Assembly (NCBI GenBank): GCA_010015655.1
Contig: ML976658.1
Coordinates: 139,787 to 203,786 of the forward strand
Reading direction: 5' to 3'
Source: Bimuria novae-zelandiae CBS 107.79
Lineage: Eukaryota; Ascomycota; Dothideomycetes; Pleosporales; Didymosphaeriaceae
DNA: 64,000 nucleotides
Each line of letters begins with the position of its first letter. Within the stretch, counting starts at the first letter, position 1. Shown here piece by piece: positions 57,648 through 64,000 of the stretch. Made by a program: the position numbers and the translations under genes. The notes under the pieces were generated by a model, which ran no database searches, was not told the DNA's origin, and saw only the letters and a program-made list of their open reading frames with translations.

Positions 57648-58789
57648 ATGCATTTGTTTCACACTGCAACCGTGCAGCTGCTCGCTGCCTGGCTCGTGAT
57701 TGCTGCCCCCGTTGGCTGTAATGCTTCGACCATCGACATAGATGCAGCGACCAATCCTGTCGATGCTCTCGCGCAGCTGCAGCAGCACGCCTATGAAACG
57801 CTCAAGCAGAGGGAAGGAGTGTCCAAAAGGACCCCGAAAGGATGCTCCCTGGTTAACACGGTCGTGCGGAAGGACTGGTAAATCCGCCATCTCCATGACT
57901 TTACACTGGCTGACCTCGCGAAGGAAGTACATGACCAAGCCGGAATGAAAGGCCTACATCAACGCTGTGAAGTGTCTCCAGACATTACCGTCAAAGTCCG
58001 ATCCCGCATGGGCTCTAGCAGCGAAGACCCGTTTCGATGACTTCGTCGCCATCCACGTGAATAAGACCATGTACATACATGGCAATGGACTTTTCCTCAC
58101 CTGTCACCGCTACTTCGTGTGGTCGTACGAACAAGCCTTGCGAAACGAGTGCGGTTACACTGGCTATCAGCCCGTAAGTCTCAAAACCTGTCATTCCATT
58201 TGACCCGTAGCTGACTTCATAGTATTGGAACTGGTTCGCCCGCACCGATGACATCTACAAATCCCCCGTCTTCGACGGAAGCGACGCCAGCATGGGTGGC
58301 GACGGCGTCTTCTTCTCCCACAACGGGTCCCTCGCCGGCGCCCGCACAATCTTCATCCCCTCCAGCGCAGGAGGCGGCTGCATCGAGAGTGGTCCTTTCG
58401 TGAAGTAATCCCCCCACCACATACTTTTAACAACCTCAAATCTAACCCAGCTCCAGCGTGCAAGCCAACATCGGCCCCATCTCGCCCGGCATGCACACGT
58501 CGGGGCACTACACGATGGGCGGCGACCCAACGGACCTGTACTCTTTCGTCAATGACCCCGCGTTTTGGCTGCACCATACGATGCTGGATCACATATATTG
58601 GGTCTGGCAGGTGCTGCATCCGGCGGAGGCGGAGAAGGTGGTCGGGACGCTGACGCTGCAGAATAAACCCCCGACTAGGGATGCTACTGTGGACGAGGAG
58701 TTGGAGTTGGGGTCAATGGGGAGACGAGGAGGATTAGGGTTATGTTTGATACGTTGGGTGGGACGCCGCTGTGTTATATCTATGCATGA
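57648..58789 (+). pseudogene. Tyrosinase (type-3 copper oxidase), decayed
   Basis: Tyrosinases oxidise phenols, as in melanin formation. The ATG opens a signal peptide (MHLFHTATVQLLAAWLVIAA) and a propeptide, then GCSLVNTVVRKDW, KAYINAVKCLQTLPSKSDP, HGNGLFLTCHRYFVWSYEQA (first copper site), YWNWFARTDDIYKSPVFDGS, GGGCIESGPF, HTSGHYTMGG and DPAFWLHHTMLDHIYWVWQ (second copper site). Lesions: a TGA inside E-stop-KAYINAV (one C-to-T from CGA); Cys in FLTCHRYF where Trp is nearly invariant; about 75 residues missing between QANIGPISPGM and HTSGHYT; and a one-base frameshift after EELELG, with the true tail NGETRRIRVMFDTLGG in another frame. Introns lie at about 57880, 58172-58222 and 58404-58452. 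Not in a RIP block, so decay is ordinary. Confidence 0.85.
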
Positions 58790-59006
58790 GTATGTGTGGT
58801 ACACATTTTAGTTCTGTATATATTTAGAAGCTACCTAGGAGGGCTTCAACAAATAATAGCAAGACACAGCTTCTTGACATCATGCAAGAAATCATCTCAA
58901 TCGATTGTGGCTATGAATCGAAGTTGCGGTCATTACCCTTGTTGCTAAGACTTCGTCTGAAGAAAGTGGTATATTGTATAAACCAACCGAGGAGCTCTGC
59001 ACAGCT
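58790..59006. other. Short intergenic region between convergent genes
   Basis: 217 bases, no feature recognised; 3' flanks of the tyrosinase pseudogene and the oxidoreductase. Confidence 0.4.
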
Positions 59007-60317
59007 CTACATGAACTTCTTCGGATCCAGACTACTTAGGTTCGCGCTCTTCACTTTCCCGTCCCAAACCAGTTCGGCAAGACACTTCGCCGTGCCAGGC
59101 GCGTTCTGAATGCCCCAGCACGTGTGCCCAGCGCCCATTAACAGCCCTCGCACCTTCGTCGCGCCGATCATCGGACCGCCGCCTCTGCTAACATTCGGTA
59201 GGTAACATGCTTGCTTCGCAGTGACCTCGCCATCACGCAGCTCTTCCGAGATGGACGTAACCTCATCTACGATATCTTGACACCGCGATTCATCAACTTC
59301 GACAAGGTCTGAAGAAGTTGGTAGCGGGATGATAGTATCGCCTTCTCCACAGGCGTAGACCTCGTTGTTGGGCCGCGCATAGATTTCGGGCGTTACCGTC
59401 TTGCTCTTACGGCTGTTTCCACGCGGAAGGTCGATGGACGTGAAAAGACAGTATGCCGACACCGGGCAACTGGGTCGTATCGTGACGGAGTGAGCGCGCA
59501 TAGCTGAGATGGGGGCCGCGGGCCACACGGTTTTCGTCCACGGTCCAGCAGTCAGTATCACGGTATCTGCGTCAAGCGTCTTTTCCTCGCCACCGTTCTT
59601 TGGTTTGTAGGTGACTGATTTGACGGCTCCTGCGTCTTGGTCGATGTTCGTAGCGCTACCATAGATGATCTTGACGCCCTGATCTTCCGCGAGCGAGGCC
59701 ATGCTGGTAGTGAACTGATATGGGTGAACCTGTGCCGTCGTCGATGGCGTACCCATCTCATCGTATGCTCTTATCCCCTCTGCAGCTACCCAGTCCAGCT
59801 CTTTGGGTACACCCGCCGCTCTTAACAAACCTAGAGCTTTCTCACTGCGCTTCTGCAGTGACACGGAATCCAATTTGTCTTTGTTATCTATGGAAGAAGG
59901 GGCCTTGTTCTTGTGCAAGATGCCATACATGTCTATCTGGCCGCAGTGTACGGCGCGATAGCCCCAGCGGTCAGCACCACCATATTTTTCGGCTAGCTCT
60001 TGGTGCAGTTTGTAGGACAGGGGAACGATGCATGATGGATATGCCCAAAGAGCGAGGAGACCACCCGCTTTTCCGGACGCGCCACCAGCAATTTTTGTCG
60101 CTTCGAGTAATGTTATACTATTTCTTTCTTTATTGAAGCTGGGATGATGCGAGAGGAAATAGGCCGTTGTCGAGCCTATTATTCCTCCGCCTGTTGATTG
60201 TTAGTGCGGAGCCGCAAAGTGGGGGCGGGTGCACATGTGTAGAAAGGACACAGTGATCAAAAGGAGGGCTAAAATACCAATAATGACAATATTACGTTTC
60301 TGATGTTCGGTCGCCAT
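59007..60317 (-). CDS. FAD-dependent oxidoreductase, D-amino-acid/glycine oxidase fold (Tda3-like)
   Basis: Two exons, 60317-60278 and 60190-59007, with an 87-bp intron (gtattt to aacag), give 407 residues. The intron falls inside the FAD-binding motif and its removal yields IVIIGGGIIGSTTAYFL at residues 10-26, the GxGxxG Rossmann signature. Then LLEATKIAGGASGKAGGLLA, ALWAYPSCIVPLSYKLHQEL, RWGYRAVHCGQIDMYG, and near the C-terminus RPNNEVYACGEGDTIIP and LLMGAGHTCWGIQNAPGTAK, the second FAD motif. This pattern is that of the fungal Tda3 group, implicated in late endosome and vacuole traffic in yeast, rather than a proven amino-acid oxidase; the substrate is unknown. Intact, single intron, normal composition. 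Confidence 0.88.
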
Positions 60318-60406
60318 TGTCTGCAAGAGACATGATGAGGATTTAGTGTCGATGCGACGATCGGTGTTTGGTAAGGTTGACGCTGCTAATTCAGATTAAC
60401 GGGTAT
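60318..60406. other. Promoter region between the oxidoreductase and element A
   Basis: The 5' flank of the minus-strand oxidoreductase is cut short by element A, which begins about 90 bases upstream of its start codon. Confidence 0.45.
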
Positions 60407-60594
60407 AACGCTTTGCAAAAGACCGTCCCGACCCACTTGGGGCGAGTTTCTGAGTGGCTGCACGCTTTTTAGGTAATCGCTTCCCCGCTTTTATCGCCCT
60501 ACACCTAAAATTATATGAGAGACGATGTAATACAGGAAAATTAACTTTCTACGAGGTGTATAAAGGCAGTTAGTTGCCGTGTAGTGAATGTATC

Positions 60595-62313
60595 ATGCCG
60601 AGTACCCGCAAAAGGAAGGCAAAACAGGTGTTTAACGCTGGCCGCAACCCTCCGAGGAAGCGCAGGGCGCCAAAAAAAGCCCTATTGACGAGGGCACCCC
60701 TGGCCGTCGTACGATTTGCTGGCATAGAGGAGGAAGGACCTACAGAGGAGGAACAACCTCTGCCAGAGGGCGTTAACGACAACGACTTTTATATATACGT
60801 TGACGATTACCCTAAGGACGAAGAACCTTAGTTAGCTTAGAGGCCTACGTCGCTAGAGAAAGAGCATTCGCGTAATAGGGGGGTATTTAACAACAATAAG
60901 TAGGCTTTAATTTTTGGCAAAGTTAACGCGCTAACACCGCTGCCAGAGATTAATAATAATAGCTAAACGTGTAATAAGGGGGTATTTAACAAATTACTAG
61001 AATTATATAAAGTTAAGCTATACGTTACCTATCGCTGGCGCGCGTTCCTACGCAAGGAGAAAGTTAGGACTAATTTTAATACTAAAATAAGAATACGTAC
61101 GTACTTCTACGCAGAGCTCTGGCAGTAGGTAGATAATATTATATAAGACTTCTTAGAGTTAACTCCCCCTATTAAAACTATAGTAAAAAACTTAACCGCG
61201 GTTGTATATATACTATAGATACCTAAGTAACAGAGACTTGCGTAGTCTCTTAAACGTGGTAATAGTGTTACCTTTATGCAGGTTGTTAAGCGCGCGTATA
61301 AGTTAAAGGAGGAGTCTATTACTAAGATAACTTACGTTAACTTTAATTTAACGCTATTAGAGCTAGAAACTAGCTAAAATAATTAGACGCGTAATAGGGG
61401 GGTATTTAGCTTATAGAGCTCTTAGAGCTCTCTGCCGCGACTTACTATAACTTAGCGCTAGTTATATAACCTGCTAGAAGTCCTCGCACATACTACCATT
61501 GGCGAGGGCCCTATAGTCGCTATACGTAATTAATGGCAATGCCAGGATACCTACTATAGTAACTATCCGTACGTATGCTAGGTTAAACGTACGCCTAGGC
61601 AACCTAATTATTTTAAGAACCATTACTTAGTAAGTAGCACTATAGTGGCGGCATAGGCGCGCGATATAACAAAGGGCAGGTGTATAGTTGACGAGCCACA
61701 TGACAATATACGCCTAAGTCTCTCGCTGGCCAGAGAGAGGTCTGTAAAGGAGAAGGCGTCGCAGAAATCAGCCAAAAAAGATACTAGATCCAAGCTTAAT
61801 ATAGACAACTTTATAAAGGTTATCGCCGCTAGCTCTCTCTTTATAAGCTAGTTAGCACAGAGTTAAATTATTAGCTAGTAGTAATAGGTTAAGACGCCGT
61901 CTGCGACTTTAGGGAGCTTTTTAACGTTAGTATAGTAAGACTTAATTTATAAAAACACGATAGAGCTTGCCTATTAAACTTAGCACTTCTTTAACTAGTA
62001 AAAAGACTAAGCACTAGCTAGAGAGCTGCCTAAAGTTAATTAGGTGTTTAATAACGTTATTTAACGGGGGCAAATTAACCTTAATATGCTAATAGATCTG
62101 TCTAACACAGGGATGCCGTACGCCGTGTAAGAGTAGCATTTTATGTTACTAATGCCGTTGCTCCTCCGCCTCTGCAGGATGGCGATTCGGTGGCGATCTG
62201 GGTATAATAAACTCACAGAGAGCGATGAGGAGGGTGCCGCAGACGTATATAGAGAGGATTAAGAGCGTAAATAGCGTGAGAGGTTGCGTAGGGAGAGAGA
62301 CAATTTAGTGTAA
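60595..62313 (+). pseudogene. Accessory gene of element A, about 572 codons, function unknown
   Basis: One frame can be followed from the ATG (MPSTRKRKAKQVFNAGRNPP, a very basic start) to 62313. It is interrupted by about 40 stops, all TAA or TAG and none TGA, as RIP makes from CAA, CAG and TGG. After the acidic stretch EEEGPTEEEQPLPEGVNDND, a short motif R/C-N-R/K-G-V-F-N/S recurs three times in frame (near 60869, 60968 and 61388). Then IGEGPIVAIRN, WQCQDTYYSNYPYVC, VKRTPRQPNYFKNHYL, IVAA-stop-ARDITKGRC, DNIRLSLSLARERSVKEKAS, a Lys-rich linker, QINLNMLIDLSNTGMPYAV and MLLMPLLLRLCRMAIRWRSG. The same blocks occur in element B. Cys pairs with a following His resemble a metal site. No known family recognised. 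Confidence 0.78.
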
Positions 62314-62649
62314 AGAGCTAGCAACGTTGGCGGAGAGGTTCTGTACACTACGCACAGGCCATTTTCTAATTAAAATTTAACTAAGTCCACGCGTACGCGC
62401 GCCTGTCTAGTAATAAAGTTACTTATAAAGGCGCCAAGACCTACTAAAAATACTATACTTTGTCCACGCTAATAATATCTTTCCCTTTATAACTCTTCAC
62501 CCACAACAGATATCGCAAAACGGATAATATTAATTAATTTAGTAATATTAGTTACACCTTCTCTAGCTATTAAAGCTAAAGTTTTAAATAATAGCAGGCG
62601 ACTTTTAGCGACCTCCGCGATATCGTTATAGACACTAATTCTTTAGTGT

Positions 62650-63662
62650 TATACCTTATCTAGCACCTACGGCACCTACTTATAGAACTTAAAGAATCCT
62701 CGCGCGGATTCCACCTAATTATAGCATACGTTCTATACTGCCTTCTCTAAAAAGTAGGTAAAATCCTTATACGTATAAGCGCGTTCGTAGTGCTTTTTTA
62801 TCTAGTTTTTTAACGCCTTAACGGTCTGCTTAATCGGGTTAAAATCTGGCGAGTATAGTAGTAAATATTTAAGTACAACGCCCGCCTCCGCGCATAATAA
62901 GACAATCTTTTCTAACTTATAGATAGAGGCATTATTAAGGACTATTACTAATTATTTACCTAGCTAAGGATTGTAATAAGGGAGTACTTTATTTGCTAGA
63001 AACTCCTTTATTAAATCTGCGGTAATTGCTCCTTAGTATAGGACATAATTAACGTAACTATCTATATCTATAGTAGGGAGCAAGCTCTACCTCTCCGTGC
63101 GTCGCGCTAAGTATTATACGTCTGCCAGCGTGTTTATAGGTGACCAGGCATACTTTCTATTGCTAGTTCTCTTATTACAGGCGCTCTCGTCGAGGCAAAC
63201 AACCTACTCTAGTTTATATATTTATTGGCAGCGTGCACGAAACACCCGACGGAGGCCTTTATAGCGCTCCCTGGCAGCTTTTAACGCAGCTTTTCGACTC
63301 CACCTTATGCCAGCAAGAAATCTCGTAATAGTGGCTGCCAACACCTGTAAGTCGAAGTCGTCGCACAAGAAGGCCTGCATCTCATCGAGATATGCCGTAG
63401 GTTTGCCCCGTAGGAACTCCAATAGGGCGTCTTTATGACATTAACGCAGCGATAGTGACTAACTAATTTTAATATATCGCGGAGGGTATGGCTAACTAAA
63501 CGCTTCTAGATTAAGTTGGTATTTCTACATAGTTTTAGTGTTAACTCTAAAAGATCTATAAATCTCGTGGTTTTTTTGCCCTGCCTTTATGCGCTTAATA
63601 ATCGCCTACACTATTAACGCCTATAGTCTATAGCCTGTAGGCTTCCCAGGATTAATTGGCAT
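62650..63662 (-). pseudogene. Tc1/mariner-type transposase of element A, RIP-inactivated
   Basis: Start at 63662 (MPINPGKPTGYRL), ending near 62650. The intact patch 63422-63222 reads FLRGKPTAYLDEMQAFLCDD and ATITRFLAGIRWSRKAALKA, the paired helix-turn-helix and linker of Tc1-type enzymes. Further on: VCLDESACNKRTSNRKYAWS (first Asp), RWSLLPTIDIDSYVNYVLY, GAITADLIKEFLANKVLPYY, LNNASIYK (second Asp changed to Asn), VVLKYLLLYSPDFNPIKQTV and KALKN-stop-IKKHYERA. The SPDFNPI motif carries the third acidic site region. Stops are TAA/TAG. Clearly orthologous to the transposase of element B. Confidence 0.85.
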
Positions 63663-63838
63663 ACTATACAGAACTCTAGTAATAAGAAAAGTTAGTGTAA
63701 TTTCCTTAATTACATCGTCTCTCATATAATTTTGTATGAGCGATAATGAAAGTGGGGAAGCGATTACCTAACAAGCGCCCAGAGTGGGTCGGGACGGTCT
63801 TTTGCAAAGCACCGATAATTGCCGTAGATCCCAGCGTA

Positions 63839-64000
63839 CCGTGCCTTGGCAGTTACCGTGCCGAGACAGGCAATGCGCGGGGACAGGCAATGCGCACCCC
63901 AACAAAATCGCTCCTATTACTTAACGCTTTATAACTCTACCAACATGGATCTGATCTAGGCTATAATTAATACTGTTAAATAGCTAAGCTAAGGAGAATA
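63839..64000 (+). mobile_element. E6: start of a further pogo-like transposon, cut by the window end
   Basis: After TA at 63837-63838 the sequence ccgtgccttggcagt is followed by ttaccgtgccgagacaggca; the box GACAGGCAATGCGC then occurs twice, 17 bp apart, as in the other pogo-like ends. A transposase start is visible at about 63945: MDLI-stop-AIINTVK-stop-LS, the usual N-terminus, with RIP-type stops. The beginning may instead be the second TACCGTGCC at 63854, since the first 17 bases resemble a separate terminus. Confidence 0.8.

Larger units (their letters stand above)
60407..63815. mobile_element. Element A: two-gene Tc1/mariner-like transposon
   Basis: Inverted ends: left cgctttgcaaaagaccgtcc then cgacccact, right the reverse ending caaagcaccga; TA lies on each side (60405-60406 and 63816-63817; the left edge is uncertain by a base). 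A second inner block, ttaggtaatcgcttccccgc, is also inverted at both ends. Length about 3.4 kb, long for a Tc1-type element. It holds two convergent genes: the accessory frame on the plus strand (60595-62313) and the Tc1-type transposase on the minus strand (63662-62650). The same layout, ends and genes are found in element B. RIP-mutated except for patches around 60570-60835, 61640-61810 and 63180-63430. Confidence 0.88.

Overview
The window looks like nuclear DNA of a filamentous ascomycete (Pezizomycotina; I lean towards Dothideomycetes but cannot fix a genus). The evidence is short GT-AG introns, fungal proteins (homoaconitase, mitochondrial sulfide:quinone oxidoreductase, a PTH11-like receptor, a 2EXR protein), and large AT-rich blocks in which CpA/TpG has become TpA, the footprint of repeat-induced point mutation (RIP).

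Gene islands. At 1-12.9 kb: sulfide:quinone oxidoreductase, a decayed MFS transporter, a decayed 2EXR gene, a wax-synthase-like acyltransferase and three secreted proteins, two of them small. At 19.0-29.4 kb: a WD40-repeat relic, then LYS4 (lysine synthesis) and SER1 (serine synthesis) divergently transcribed from a shared 440-bp region with a TGACTC (Gcn4/CpcA-type) site, then a long seven-helix membrane protein. At 38.1-44.2 kb: an unknown ORF, an unknown membrane protein and a PTH11-like receptor split by a transposon. At 57-60.4 kb: a decayed tyrosinase and an intact FAD-dependent oxidoreductase (Tda3-like).

Mobile regions. At 12.9-18.8 kb: a Tc1/mariner-type element (called B) with a nested Tc1-like element and solo LTRs. 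At 29.4-38.1 kb: an 8.7-kb hAT element with a perfect 8-bp target duplication, containing a gypsy retrotransposon and a solo LTR. At 44.2-56.9 kb: five pogo/Fot1-like elements (E1-E5) nearly end to end, consecutive members E2 to E5 sharing one TA; E1 also holds a solo LTR that itself holds a sixth, fresher pogo element (E1n). At 60.4-63.8 kb: a second element (A) of the same family as B, followed by the start of another pogo-like element (E6).

Main discoveries. (1) Elements A and B, 42 kb apart and in opposite orientation, share a two-gene layout: a Tc1-type transposase on one strand and a convergent accessory gene of about 570 codons, conserved between them in four blocks although both are riddled with RIP stops. 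(2) All eight pogo-like elements, with different terminal sequences, have ends built from a family-specific box repeated once with a 17-bp period. (3) The end-to-end transposon train appears to have grown at a single TA. RIP has inactivated most elements; short solo LTRs and several coding patches escaped.
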